NCBI GenBank assembly: GCA_002426015.1
Contig: DINS01000004.1
Span: 200,553-264,552 of the forward strand
From: Flavobacteriaceae bacterium UBA5534
Lineage (GTDB): Bacteria; Bacteroidota; Bacteroidia; Flavobacteriales; Flavobacteriaceae
DNA length: 64,000 nt
Reading direction: 5' to 3'
Shown: positions 36,008 through 45,231 of the stretch, one piece after another
How the letters are laid out: every line of letters begins with the position of its first letter
Position numbering within the stretch: position 1 is the stretch's first letter
Notes under the pieces: generated by a model
Told to the model about the DNA's origin: nothing
Seen by the model: the letters and a program-made list of their open reading frames with translations, nothing else
The model's database searches: none
Position numbers and translations under genes: made by a program

Positions 36008-36973
36008 ATGAAAAAAAAGCTACTTCTTGTTTTAACAGTTCTATTCAGCATTTCGGTCAACGCTCAAGTTGAAACTTCCGACAAGCTGGAATCAATTTCT
36101 AAAGCTGCTTGTGAGTGCATCTATGAAATTGATTTGAATGAAAGTAAGGAAATTAAAAGCGAAAAGATTTCTGACTGCATAAAAGCAGCAATAAGTGCTG
36201 ACCAACTTCAAAGTAAATTGACCGAATTATTTAATAAGACCAAAGATACGCTTGACAAAATTGAAGACATCACTAAAGTTGATACTTTAACGCTCGATGG
36301 TGATGTGAACATAGTCATAAATGATAAAGAAAATTATGACGAGGTTGAAGAATATCTTTATGAAAATTGTCCTGTAATGAAAACCATATACTTTACGGAT
36401 AACAAAAGACACAAAAATTCTTTTTCAGATAGAAAAAAGGCGATGAAGTTTTATGAAGAAGGACAAACGGCTTTTGCAAATGAAGAATACGCTAAAGCCA
36501 TCACACTTTTTAATAAGGCTGTAAAAATAGACAAGAACTTTGCATTTGCTTGGGATAATTTGGGTTATAGCTATAGAAGATTGGGTAATTACAAACAAGC
36601 TATTGATTGTTATAAAAAGTCGTTAGCACTCGACCCTAAAGGAAAAATGCCATTAATGAACATAGCCGTCGCTTATCAATTAGACAATGATCTCAAAAGC
36701 TCAAAAAAGGCATATCAACACTTTGGTGAACTTTATCCAGACGACCCAGAAGCATTTTATGGTTTAGGTAGAATCTATATGTTTGAGGATGATTATGAAC
36801 CTGCATTAGATAATATGATTAAAGCGTATATGTTGTATGTAGAAATGGAATCGCCTTATAATATCGATGCCCAAAAGCATATTGTGATGATTTATAACAG
36901 CATGGAAGAAAACGGAACGATTGAGAAATTTTATGAGATAGTAAAAAAACATAATCTCACGATAAACGAATAA
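36008..36973 (+). CDS. secreted TPR protein
   Basis: 321 residues: a signal peptide (about 1-19, ending SVNAQ), a helical N-terminal region with cysteines (ACECIYEIDL), then at least three tetratricopeptide repeats from about 150 (AMKFYEEGQTAFANEEYAKA, WDNLGYSYRRLGNYKQAIDC, MNIAVAYQLDNDLKSSKKAY). It is a periplasmic scaffold type of unknown partner. It sits 4 bp before the nucleotidyltransferase gene in an operon of envelope genes. Confidence 0.82.
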   Translation: MKKKLLLVLTVLFSISVNAQVETSDKLESISKAACECIYEIDLNESKEIKSEKISDCIKAAISADQLQSKLTELFNKTKDTLDKIEDITKVDTLTLDGDVNIVINDKENYDEVEEYLYENCPVMKTIYFTDNKRHKNSFSDRKKAMKFYEEGQTAFANEEYAKAITLFNKAVKIDKNFAFAWDNLGYSYRRLGNYKQAIDCYKKSLALDPKGKMPLMNIAVAYQLDNDLKSSKKAYQHFGELYPDDPEAFYGLGRIYMFEDDYEPALDNMIKAYMLYVEMESPYNIDAQKHIVMIYNSMEENGTIEKFYEIVKKHNLTINE

Positions 36974-36977
36974 AAAA

Positions 36978-37997
36978 ATGAAAATAATAGTACCAATGGC
37001 AGGACGAGGTTCTCGACTGCGTCCACATACACTTACAATCCCAAAACCCTTGATTCCTGTTGCAGGGCAACCTATCGTGCATCGATTGGTAAAGGATATT
37101 GTAAAAGTACTCAACCAACCTATTGACGAAATTGCCTTTATTCTTGGCGACCCAGCGTTTTTTGGTGATGATGTTGTAAAAAGTTTAACGCAATTGGCAG
37201 AAGGCTTAGGAGCAAAAGCATCCATTTACCGCCAAGACCAACCACTTGGTACAGGTCACGCTATTATGTGTGCCAAAGAGTCATTGTCAGGACCAGCAGT
37301 CATTGCTTATGCAGACACCTTGATAAGAGCTGATTTTAACCTCGACCCAGAAGCTGATGCAGTTATTTGGGTTAAGCAAGTGGACCAACCAGAAGCATAT
37401 GGCGTTGTAAAGCTAAATGAGAAAAATGAAATCGTTGAGTTGGTCGAAAAGCCCAAAGAATTTATAAGTGATCTAGCAGTCATTGGGATATACTACTTTA
37501 AAGATGTGAGCGTTCTTAAACAAGAATTGCAATACATATTGGATAACAACATCGTCAATGGTGGCGAATATCAAATAAATGATGGCATCAAAGGGATGAT
37601 GTCTAAAGGAATGATATTTAAAACTGGTGAGGTTGATGAATGGATGGATTGTGGCAATAAAGCAGTAACCGTTGAAACCAATACCAGAATGTTAGGATTT
37701 TTGCAAGCAGATGGCGATGAGCAAATGATCGCTTCATCTGTAAAACTGGATAATTCAAAAATTATTGAACCCTGTTATATTGGCGAAAACGTGATGATAA
37801 ACAATTCTACAATTGGACCAAATGTGTCTATTGGCAGTAATTGTATATTGAGCGATGTAACCGTTAAAAATAGCCTAATTCAAAACCATAACACTATAAA
37901 AAACGCTAATTTAGACCAGGCAATGATTGGTAATCATGTGCATTATGATGGAAACTTTAAAACCATTAGTATTGGAGATTACTCGGTCTTGGAATAA
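36978..37997 (+). CDS. sugar-phosphate nucleotidyltransferase with left-handed beta-helix
   Basis: 339 residues. The N-terminal domain opens IIVPMAGRGSRLRPHTLTIP, the GxGxRL-type nucleotide loop, with KPLIPVAGQPIV next. LVEKPKEF and GGEYQINDGI are the later family motifs. The C-terminal part is hexapeptide-like (IGENVMINNSTIGPNVSIGS), as in GlmU-like and RmlA-related enzymes. It makes an NDP-sugar from a sugar-1-phosphate; the sugar is not known. It lies in the flippase-dut-TPR cluster. Confidence 0.88.
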   Translation: MKIIVPMAGRGSRLRPHTLTIPKPLIPVAGQPIVHRLVKDIVKVLNQPIDEIAFILGDPAFFGDDVVKSLTQLAEGLGAKASIYRQDQPLGTGHAIMCAKESLSGPAVIAYADTLIRADFNLDPEADAVIWVKQVDQPEAYGVVKLNEKNEIVELVEKPKEFISDLAVIGIYYFKDVSVLKQELQYILDNNIVNGGEYQINDGIKGMMSKGMIFKTGEVDEWMDCGNKAVTVETNTRMLGFLQADGDEQMIASSVKLDNSKIIEPCYIGENVMINNSTIGPNVSIGSNCILSDVTVKNSLIQNHNTIKNANLDQAMIGNHVHYDGNFKTISIGDYSVLE

Positions 37998-38049
37998 AAT
38001 TTGATTAATGATTGTCATGTCGAGCAAAAAGCGAGACATCACACACTAT

Positions 38050-39414
38050 ATGAAACACAAACTAAACATATGGTTTTTCATATTCGGAATGATTTTCATT
38101 CCGCAGATGATTGTTGCACAAGTCGATTTTAACAAACGACCTACGGACGATCTTGGCGATGTCGAAGATATGTTTCAAGAAAGTTTTTTTGAGGCGTTAA
38201 AACAAAAAGGAATCGAAAATTATCAACGAGCGGTTGATGCCCTTCTCAAATGTGAAAAATTGGACGATTCAAAGACGGTTGTGTATTATGAATTGGGTAA
38301 AAATTACATAGCGCTCAAAAATTTTGGTGCTGCCGAAGATGTACTTAAAAAAGCAGTATCGCGAGAACCAGAGAATGAATGGTACCTCGACGAATTATAT
38401 GAGGTTTACAACCTTCAGAATGATACAGATAAAGCCATAAAAACAGTAAAGCAATTGGTGAAATATCATCCAGACTACAGACAAGATTTGGCTGAATTAT
38501 ATATCAAAGCAAAAAAATACAAAGACGCATTAAAAATTTTAGATGAGCTAGATGCCGAATTTGGCATTAATGCAGACAGAGATATGTTGCGCAACGAAGT
38601 TTATAATATTACTGGCAAGGATGATGACCGCATTGAAAACCTAGAAGAACGTGTTAAAAATAACCCTGAAAACGAGGCCAACTATTTGTCTTTGATTTAC
38701 AGATATAGTGAAACAGGAGATGTCAAAAAGGCCTTTTCTAAAGCAAAAGAGTTGCTTAAAATCCATCCCGAATCACGATTGGTACATTTGGCTCTTTACA
38801 AATTCTACTTGGATAACAACGAGCATCAAAATGCCATTGCCTCAATGAAAATTGTATTAAGCACACCAGAAATAAATCCAGAGGTTAAAGCAAAAGTCTT
38901 TAACGATTTTGTGAATTTTGTGGTACAGCACCCAGATTATGAAAAAGACCTAATTGAAGTGACAGCCTTGATCGATAACGATAAAAGTGTAAAAACATTA
39001 ACCGAGTTAGGCCAGTATTATTTAAAGCTCAATGATAAGCAAAAAGCACTGCAGTATTTTGAAGAAGCATTAAAACAAGAGCCAAAAAACTTTGCTATCA
39101 TCAAAGATGTGCTATTGCTGCAATTAGATTTGAATTTGGATGACAAGGTAGCTAAAAAAAGCAAAGAAACGTTAGATTTGTTTCCAGCCCAACCTATTCT
39201 TTATTTAATAAATGGTGTTGCAAATAATAAAATCAATCAATCCAAAAATGCCATTGAAAGTCTTGAAAAAGGATTGGATTATGTCATCGATGACCCAAAA
39301 ATGGAAAGCGATTTTTACACACAGTTGAGCATAGCTTACAAGCAGGTTAATAATAATACCAAATCACAAGCGTTTGCTAAAAAAGCAGAAGCATTAATCA
39401 AAGAGCAACAATGA
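38050..39414 (+). CDS. secreted TPR protein of the EnvC operon
   Basis: 454 residues from the chosen start, MKHKLNIWFFIFGMIFIPQM, which gives a proper signal peptide; an in-frame ATG at 38008 would add fourteen polar residues. About nine TPR units follow (for example YYELGKNYIALKNFGAAEDV and LGQYYLKLNDKQKALQYFEE). It ends 4 bp into the DUF4292 gene. A conserved operon with DUF4292 and EnvC suggests a joint role in the periplasm. Confidence 0.85.
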   Translation: MKHKLNIWFFIFGMIFIPQMIVAQVDFNKRPTDDLGDVEDMFQESFFEALKQKGIENYQRAVDALLKCEKLDDSKTVVYYELGKNYIALKNFGAAEDVLKKAVSREPENEWYLDELYEVYNLQNDTDKAIKTVKQLVKYHPDYRQDLAELYIKAKKYKDALKILDELDAEFGINADRDMLRNEVYNITGKDDDRIENLEERVKNNPENEANYLSLIYRYSETGDVKKAFSKAKELLKIHPESRLVHLALYKFYLDNNEHQNAIASMKIVLSTPEINPEVKAKVFNDFVNFVVQHPDYEKDLIEVTALIDNDKSVKTLTELGQYYLKLNDKQKALQYFEEALKQEPKNFAIIKDVLLLQLDLNLDDKVAKKSKETLDLFPAQPILYLINGVANNKINQSKNAIESLEKGLDYVIDDPKMESDFYTQLSIAYKQVNNNTKSQAFAKKAEALIKEQQ

Positions 39415-40184
39415 CCAATAAAAGTTTTGCAATACTTATCTTAATTTTTAGTGTTGTTGTGGGTTGTAAATCGACCAAAAGCCTCACCTCTGAAGGTGTT
39501 GTTAAAGATAACACAACATCCAAACAACTTATTAAGGAAAATAAAAAACAGGAAGCCAAATTCAAAACCCTTCAAGCCAAAGTAAAAATCGATTATACTG
39601 AAGGGACAAGCACCAAAGGTGTCACTGTTACTTTGCGAATAGAAAAAGATAAAACCATTTGGTTGAGCGCTCCATTTGCAACGGCAAGAGTGATGATTAC
39701 ACCAGATAAGGTCAGTTACTACAATAAATTGTCTAATGAGTTTTTTGAAGGAGACTTCTCTTTGTTGACTGAACTTTTAGGGACAGAGTTAGATTTTCAT
39801 AACATTCAAAATTTATTACTTGGCGAAGCACTTTTCGATTTAAACGAAGGCACTTATACGGCATCAACCAATGAAACCTCATATATTTTAGCACCAAAAA
39901 ATCAAAATGCATTGTTTGAGATTTTTTATTTGTTGAATCCAGGCCATTTCAAAGTCGATTCGCAACAACTATCACAACCACTCAAAAAACGCTTTTTAGA
40001 AATCGATTATAAAACATATCAATTGGTAGATAATCAAATATTTCCAGAACTCATAAAGCTAATCGCTGTTGAAGACAATGAGGAAATATTGATTGAACTA
40101 GAACTAAAATCCATCAACCTTAATGAAGATATTCGTTTTCCTTTTGACATTCCTTCAGGCTATAAAGAAATTGTAATTAAATGA
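39411..40184 (+). CDS. DUF4292 lipoprotein, LolB-like
   Basis: 257 residues, lipoprotein signal ending VVVGC (Cys 19). The mature part looks like a LolA/LolB half-barrel: FKTLQAKVKIDY, then IWLSAPFATARVMITPDKVS, YNKLSNEFFEGDF, and LLTELLGTELDFHNIQNLLLG, which matches the spacing of LolB segments. LolB inserts lipoproteins into the outer membrane and has no textbook homologue in Bacteroidota. The match is by pattern only. The gene overlaps its neighbours by 4 bp at each end. Confidence 0.8.
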   Translation: MTNKSFAILILIFSVVVGCKSTKSLTSEGVVKDNTTSKQLIKENKKQEAKFKTLQAKVKIDYTEGTSTKGVTVTLRIEKDKTIWLSAPFATARVMITPDKVSYYNKLSNEFFEGDFSLLTELLGTELDFHNIQNLLLGEALFDLNEGTYTASTNETSYILAPKNQNALFEIFYLLNPGHFKVDSQQLSQPLKKRFLEIDYKTYQLVDNQIFPELIKLIAVEDNEEILIELELKSINLNEDIRFPFDIPSGYKEIVIK

Positions 40185-41437
40185 AAAGTCAGCAACCCGT
40201 TTATATGATTCTTTGTTTTGTGATGCTCTTTAGTGTCACCAGTAGTTTTTCCCAAAGCAAAAAACAACAAGAATTAGAACAGAGACGACAAGAAATATTA
40301 AAAGAAATTCAGCAAATCAACAATTTGCTTTTTGCCAATAAAAAGAAGGAAAAATCAATAGTTTCAGTTGTTGAAGATTTGAATTATAAGGTCAAAGTGC
40401 GCCAAAATTTGATAAAGATCACCAACGACCAAGCCAATTTATTAACCCGAGAAATCAACGATAACCAAAAGCAAATTTCCAATCTGCGAAGTCAACTTGA
40501 AGCACTCAAGGAAGATTATGCAGCTATGGTCGTTAAGTCCTATAAAAGCAAGTCAGAGCAAAGCAGAGTCATGTTTTTATTGTCTTCAGAAAATTTCAAA
40601 CAAGCTTATAAGCGTTTGCAATACATTAGGCAATATACCAAATATCAAGAGCAGCAAGGAGAAGAAATTAAGGACAAAACCCAAAAGCTACAGGAGCTCA
40701 ACACATCATTGCTTCAGCAAAAAAAAGATAAAGAACGATTGATTGAAGAAAATAGAATTGCAAAGAAGAAACTCGAAGAAGATGTTAAAGAACACCAACA
40801 GTTGGTCGCATCCATTAGAAAGGATTTAAGTAAATATTCCGCTCAAGTAAAAACCAAGCAGCAAGAAGCCGATAGAATTGACAAGGAAATTGACCGATTA
40901 ATCAAGGAAGCCATAGCTGAAGCCAATAGAAAGGCAAATAGCGGCAATACGACTGCAACTACCACAAAATCATCATCAGGTTTTGCATTGACACCAGAGG
41001 CAAAGGTTTTATCAGCAAATTTTGAATCCAACAAAGGAAAATTATCTTGGCCTGTTGAAAAAGGCGTTGTCAAGATGCGTTATGGCACACAACCATCACC
41101 AATTGATCCTTCAATAACAATACAGAGCAATGGTGTGCGTATAGCGACGGAAAAAGGCGAAAAAGTAAGGGCTGTTTTTGATGGAACAGTTACAGGTATC
41201 ATCTCAAGTAAAACAGGGAATCCTACGGTTTTAATACAACATGGTAACTATTTTACAGCCTATAAGAACTTATCTAAAGTGTATGTCAAAAAAGGAGATA
41301 AAGTCAGTACCAAGCAGTTTATTGGAGAGGTCTTTACAGATTATAACAATGACACTATTTTAAGTTTTAGTCTTTTTAAAGTGGTTTCAGGGGATTCTCA
41401 AACACAAGATCCTGCAGGCTGGATTTATAAAATGTAA
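40181..41437 (+). CDS. EnvC-type murein hydrolase activator (M23 domain)
   Basis: 418 residues: a signal peptide (about 1-25), a long coiled coil (about 26-245, rich in Gln, Lys and Glu), a Thr/Ser linker, and a C-terminal LytM/M23 domain from about 285 (LSWPVEKGVVKMRYG, GVRIATEKGEKVRAVFDGTV, VLIQHGNYFTAYKNL). The HxH zinc motif is missing: the last segment reads LSFSLFKV in place of LHFEV. This is typical of EnvC and NlpD activators that switch on amidases rather than cut. It is the last gene of the operon. Confidence 0.9.
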   Translation: MKSQQPVYMILCFVMLFSVTSSFSQSKKQQELEQRRQEILKEIQQINNLLFANKKKEKSIVSVVEDLNYKVKVRQNLIKITNDQANLLTREINDNQKQISNLRSQLEALKEDYAAMVVKSYKSKSEQSRVMFLLSSENFKQAYKRLQYIRQYTKYQEQQGEEIKDKTQKLQELNTSLLQQKKDKERLIEENRIAKKKLEEDVKEHQQLVASIRKDLSKYSAQVKTKQQEADRIDKEIDRLIKEAIAEANRKANSGNTTATTTKSSSGFALTPEAKVLSANFESNKGKLSWPVEKGVVKMRYGTQPSPIDPSITIQSNGVRIATEKGEKVRAVFDGTVTGIISSKTGNPTVLIQHGNYFTAYKNLSKVYVKKGDKVSTKQFIGEVFTDYNNDTILSFSLFKVVSGDSQTQDPAGWIYKM

Positions 41438-41495
41438 AATTCGTTCAAAATAGAAGATTCACGGATACAAAATTAAAATGAGAATCAATGGTTAA

Positions 41496-41508
41496 GGCAG
41501 GAATCTCA
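41496..41508. repeat. half copy of the dispersed palindromic element (copy 3)
   Basis: GGCAGGAATCTCA repeats the right arm and flank of the element at 19352-19387 (12 identical bases), but no left arm is present. Confidence 0.4.
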
Positions 41509-41544
41509 TTTGAAACATAGAAATCATTTGAAGAAATTGATGCT

Positions 41545-42054
41545 TTAAGAAAACAATGCCTTCAACTCCGTAGCATCATTGGGTTTCATTTTGCCAGCCA
41601 ACACCAAGCTCAATTGCTTACGACGCAAAGCGGCATCATAACGTTGTTGCTCTAGCTCGGTTTCAGGAGAAATTTCTGGAACAGTCGTAGGACGACCCGT
41701 TTCATCGACAGCAACAAATGTGTAGATAGCCTCATTAGCCTTATCTCTTAAGCCAGATTCTCTATCTTCTATCCATACATCCAAAAACACCTCCATAGAT
41801 GTTTTGAAAGCTCTTGACACCTTTGCTTCTACAGTCACAACACTACCCAAAGGCACAGAGCGATTAAAGGCAACGTGATTGACTGATGCAGTGACCACAA
41901 TTCGACGCGAATGACGACGTGCAGCAATACTTGCACATCTATCCATACGAGCCAACAATTCACCACCAAATAAATTATTTAACGGATTGGTTTCGCTTGG
42001 CAATACCAAGTCGGTCATAATGGTTTTGGATTGTTCAGGAGTTTTTGCTTGCAT
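41545..42054 (-). CDS. acyl-CoA thioesterase, hotdog fold (YciA/BFIT-like)
   Basis: 169 residues with hotdog-fold landmarks: LPSETNPLNNLFGGELLARMD with the catalytic Asn/Asp region, ASIAARRHSRRIVVTASVNH, and VEAKVSRAFKTSMEVFLDVW. It hydrolyses acyl-CoA thioesters in the cytoplasm; chain preference is not visible. It is a single gene with a -7 box on the minus strand. Confidence 0.9.
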   Translation of the reverse strand: MQAKTPEQSKTIMTDLVLPSETNPLNNLFGGELLARMDRCASIAARRHSRRIVVTASVNHVAFNRSVPLGSVVTVEAKVSRAFKTSMEVFLDVWIEDRESGLRDKANEAIYTFVAVDETGRPTTVPEISPETELEQQRYDAALRRKQLSLVLAGKMKPNDATELKALFS

Positions 42055-42076
42055 CAGTCATTCATTTAATGAGGTG

Positions 42077-42084
42077 CAAAGGTA
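42077..42084 (-). promoter_or_regulatory. candidate -7 element of the thioesterase gene (TACCTTTG)
   Basis: The minus-strand reading TACCTTTG is an exact TAnnTTTG match, 22 bp before the start codon at 42054. The same octamer precedes trpS and trhO. Confidence 0.6.
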
Positions 42085-42116
42085 AGGTGCTTTTAAAAAC
42101 TAATGAAAGAAAAGAA

Positions 42117-43055
42117 TTAATTTAATTCGCGCACTAACAACCAAGCATCAGGATTGTGGTTATTACGTATTTGGCGCAAGTTTTTCATTGCTTCATCAAC
42201 CGATTCATAAGATTCATAAACCACTTCATGAAGGCCATATTTATTTGCTCCAATACTTCGTGCTTTATAGCCAAGTGCCTTTAATTGCTCTACTTTGGTG
42301 TTGGAATTCTCTTCAACTCGATATGCACCAGCAACAATATGATACTTTCCAGTTTGTTTGTCAACAAACAATGTCGCGGCTGGTAAAGGGTTGTCAATAA
42401 TAAATGTCGCTTCCTGTACTTTAGAGTCCAATTGCTCATTGGCTTCTTCTTGTGCTATTTGATTGTGTGTTTCTATTTTATTGACATAATAATTAGAAGC
42501 CACAAAACCTCCAAGAGTTAGGGCGATGACAGCAACAGCAGCATATTTTAAGTACGGACGAGCCTTACGTTTTTCTGGAGTGATGGTTAACGGAATTGCT
42601 TTTTCAATGGTTTCAACAGTCTCTTTATACACCTCTCTATTTACCGCAGGAGATACAAACTGTGACAATCCAAAAGCATCGGTTAAATAATTGATATGAT
42701 AAGAAGGTTCAAAAACAATTTTATCTTCACTGTTAAGCATTAAGTCACCTATATTTTGAAACGTAAGCGTTTCGCCTTCTACCAAATACGATTTTATAGA
42801 CTTAACATACTTGCTTATTTTTTGAACAGCAACTTCATAAGGAATCTTTTCAATTTCAGCAATATAACTCGCTAACAAACCATCATTGTTCTGTAATTGT
42901 TCATTAAAAGACAAAACTTTTTTTGGTGGGTAAAATGAGTTTGTAGAGTCGTGCACTTTTGCCGACACTCGGTTGGTCAAAAAAGCACCAAATTCGGGTA
43001 TCGTTACGCAGTCGTAACGGTATAATAAATCGCTGATGTAAGTTTCTAATTGCAT
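42117..43055 (-). CDS. HU-CCDC81-like membrane protein with C-terminal SPOR domain
   Basis: 312 residues in three parts. Residues 1-125 match the bacterial HU-CCDC81 domain (YISDLLYRYDCVTIPEFGAF, KKVLSFNEQLQNNDGLLASY). A single membrane span lies at about 171-190 after a basic KRKAR. The C-terminal part (about 236-312) is a SPOR domain (GKYHIVAGAYRVEENSNTKV, LGYKARSIG), which binds denuded glycan at division sites. The layout puts the HU-like part in the cytoplasm and SPOR in the periplasm. A TAACTTTG box ends only 5 bp before the ATG, so a near-leaderless mRNA is possible. Confidence 0.88.
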   Translation of the reverse strand: MQLETYISDLLYRYDCVTIPEFGAFLTNRVSAKVHDSTNSFYPPKKVLSFNEQLQNNDGLLASYIAEIEKIPYEVAVQKISKYVKSIKSYLVEGETLTFQNIGDLMLNSEDKIVFEPSYHINYLTDAFGLSQFVSPAVNREVYKETVETIEKAIPLTITPEKRKARPYLKYAAVAVIALTLGGFVASNYYVNKIETHNQIAQEEANEQLDSKVQEATFIIDNPLPAATLFVDKQTGKYHIVAGAYRVEENSNTKVEQLKALGYKARSIGANKYGLHEVVYESYESVDEAMKNLRQIRNNHNPDAWLLVRELN

Positions 43056-43060
43056 TGAAA

Positions 43061-43068
43061 CAAAGTTA
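43061..43068 (-). promoter_or_regulatory. -7 element (TAACTTTG) next to the start codon
   Basis: The minus-strand reading TAACTTTG fits TAnnTTTG and lies 5 bp from the ATG at 43055. No clear -33 box at the normal spacing. Confidence 0.4.
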
Positions 43069-43159
43069 AAAATTTTTGATTTGGAATGAAATTTAAGCCT
43101 GACTATTTATTAACATTGTAGAGATTTTATTTTTCAGACTTCATAATCAGTATACTATA

Positions 43160-44263
43160 ATGACAGAACAGGACTTACTTTATGTATTAGCACTTCAAAA
43201 CGTGTCCAAAATAGGTGATATTACTGCTAAAAAATTAATCAGTCATTGTGGTTCTGCGGAAGCAATTTTTAAAGAAAAGAAATCAAACCTTCTTAAAATA
43301 GATGGTATTGGTACTTCAACCATTAGCGATGTGTTTGGTAAGTACCATGTTGAGGCTGCCGAAAGTGAGTTGAAGTTCATAAAGAACAACGATATTGAAT
43401 GTCTTTATTTTATGGACAAAAATTATCCAGAAAAATTGAAACACTGCATTGATGGCCCTATTTTACTTTTTCAATCGGGTAATGTCGATTTAAAAAAGCA
43501 ACGTATCATCAGTATTGTTGGTACTCGAAAAGTCACGACCTATGGTATCGCTTTTTGTGAACAATTGGTAGAACAGTTATCGGTTTTTAATCCAGTGATA
43601 GTTTCAGGATTTGCTTACGGAACAGATATTACAGCTCAAAAAGCCGCCTTAAAGAACAACTTACAAACAGTTGGATGTTTGGCGCATGGATTGAATCAAG
43701 TGTATCCAAAAGTGCATAAAAAATACGTGTTAGAAATTGAAAAAAACGGTGGGTTTTTGACCGAATTTTGGAGCACGTCCAATCCTGACAGAGAGAATTT
43801 TTTAAAACGCAATCGCATTATCGCAGGATTGAGTGAAGCAACAATTGTAATAGAATCGGCTGAAAAAGGAGGCAGTTTGGTCACAGCAGACATCGCTAAT
43901 TCTTATAACAGAGATGTGTTTGCAGTTCCTGGCCGAATCACTGATACTCAAAGCGCTGGGTGCAATAACCTGATAAAATATCAAAAAGCACAAGTGCTGA
44001 CCAACCCAATGGATGTGCCTTATATTTTGAATTGGGAATTGGAAGACGACAAAAAACCAACCATTCAAAAACAGCTATTTGTAGAATTGGAAGACGACGA
44101 AAAGGTAATCTATAACTACTTAAAGGATAACCATCAGCAGCAATTGGACATCATCGCTTTAGAATGCCAAATGCCTATTTACAAAATTGCTGGCGTTCTT
44201 CTAAATATGGAATTGAAAGGAGTTATAAGACCGCTTCCTGGGAAGTTGTTTGAAGTAATTTAA
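43160..44263 (+). CDS. dprA: DNA-processing protein DprA
   Basis: 367 residues. An N-terminal helix-hairpin-helix-like region (KIGDITAKKLISHCGS) precedes the Rossmann fold with SIVGTRKVTTYG, VSGFAYGTDITAQKAAL, NFLKRNRIIAGLS, ESAEKGGSLVTADIA and VFAVPGRITDTQSAGCNNLI, and the C-terminal winged helix (LDIIALECQMPIYKIAGVLL). DprA loads RecA onto incoming single-stranded DNA during transformation. It converges with trpS, and the genes overlap by 4 bp at the 3' ends. Confidence 0.95.
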   Translation: MTEQDLLYVLALQNVSKIGDITAKKLISHCGSAEAIFKEKKSNLLKIDGIGTSTISDVFGKYHVEAAESELKFIKNNDIECLYFMDKNYPEKLKHCIDGPILLFQSGNVDLKKQRIISIVGTRKVTTYGIAFCEQLVEQLSVFNPVIVSGFAYGTDITAQKAALKNNLQTVGCLAHGLNQVYPKVHKKYVLEIEKNGGFLTEFWSTSNPDRENFLKRNRIIAGLSEATIVIESAEKGGSLVTADIANSYNRDVFAVPGRITDTQSAGCNNLIKYQKAQVLTNPMDVPYILNWELEDDKKPTIQKQLFVELEDDEKVIYNYLKDNHQQQLDIIALECQMPIYKIAGVLLNMELKGVIRPLPGKLFEVI

Positions 44264-45228
44264 TACCCAACCTTACTTCTAACTCTTTTCAAAACATCAT
44301 CAGCCACCATTCGAGCTTTTTCAACACCTATAAATAAAGCGGCATCTATTTCGTTGAGGTTGTTCATGTAATAATGGTAACGCTCACGTTCAGTTTTAAA
44401 CTTTTCTACAATCAATTCAAATAAGGCTTGCTTAGCGTGGCCATAACCATATCCACCTTGTTCATAATTGGTTTTCATAGTTGCTATCTCTTCTTTGGAA
44501 GCCAATAAACTATAAATAGCAAAACAGTTACAGGTTTTCCAATCTTTTGGTTCCTCTAAAGGCGTGCTATCTGTTTCGATAGACATAATTTGCTTGCGCA
44601 ATGGCTTGTCTTCTAAAAACATATTGATAATATTGCCTTTGCTTTTACTCATTTTTTCGCCATCTGTTCCAGGAATGAGCATGGTGTTTTCTTGTATTTT
44701 CCCCTCTGGCAACACAAAAGTTTCTCCCATTTTTGCATGAAAACGCGAAGCGACATCACGTGTTATTTCGATATGCTGCAATTGGTCTTTCCCAACAGGA
44801 ATGATTTCGGCATCATACAACAAAATATCGGCAGCCATCAACATTGGATAGCTAAACAATCCTGCATTGACGTCTTCCAAACGATCAGCCTTATCTTTAA
44901 AGCTATGTGCCAATGTAAGACGTTGATATGGAAAAAAACAGCTTAAATACCAAGATAATTCAGTTACTTGAGGCACATCGCTTTGTCTGTAAAACACCGT
45001 TTTCTCAACGTCCAATCCAAAGGCCAACCAAACAGCTGCTGTAGAATAAGTGTTATGTTTCAGTGTATCAGCATCTTTTATCTGGGTTAGTGAATGCATA
45101 TCTGCAATAAAGAGAAACGATTCATTATTACTATCATTTGCCATACCAATAGCTGGTATAATGGCACCTAAAATATTTCCTAAATGTGGAGTGCCTGTAC
45201 TTTGTATGCCTGTCAGTATTCTTGCCAT
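44260..45228 (-). CDS. trpS: tryptophanyl-tRNA synthetase
   Basis: 322 residues, class I synthetase. The HIGH-type motif is in TGTPHLGNILGA, the KMSKS loop is intact (GEKMSKSKGN), and the tryptophan pocket region SYPMLMAADILLY is typical. It charges tRNA-Trp. The 5' leader on the minus strand holds a palindromic element and a good promoter. Confidence 0.96.
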   Translation of the reverse strand: MARILTGIQSTGTPHLGNILGAIIPAIGMANDSNNESFLFIADMHSLTQIKDADTLKHNTYSTAAVWLAFGLDVEKTVFYRQSDVPQVTELSWYLSCFFPYQRLTLAHSFKDKADRLEDVNAGLFSYPMLMAADILLYDAEIIPVGKDQLQHIEITRDVASRFHAKMGETFVLPEGKIQENTMLIPGTDGEKMSKSKGNIINMFLEDKPLRKQIMSIETDSTPLEEPKDWKTCNCFAIYSLLASKEEIATMKTNYEQGGYGYGHAKQALFELIVEKFKTERERYHYYMNNLNEIDAALFIGVEKARMVADDVLKRVRSKVGY

Positions 45229-45231
45229 AAT

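Noticed and set aside
36806..37225. 139-codon minus-strand ORF opposite the TPR and nucleotidyltransferase genes
   Set aside because: It spans the end of one real gene and the start of another on the opposite strand and carries no recognisable domain.
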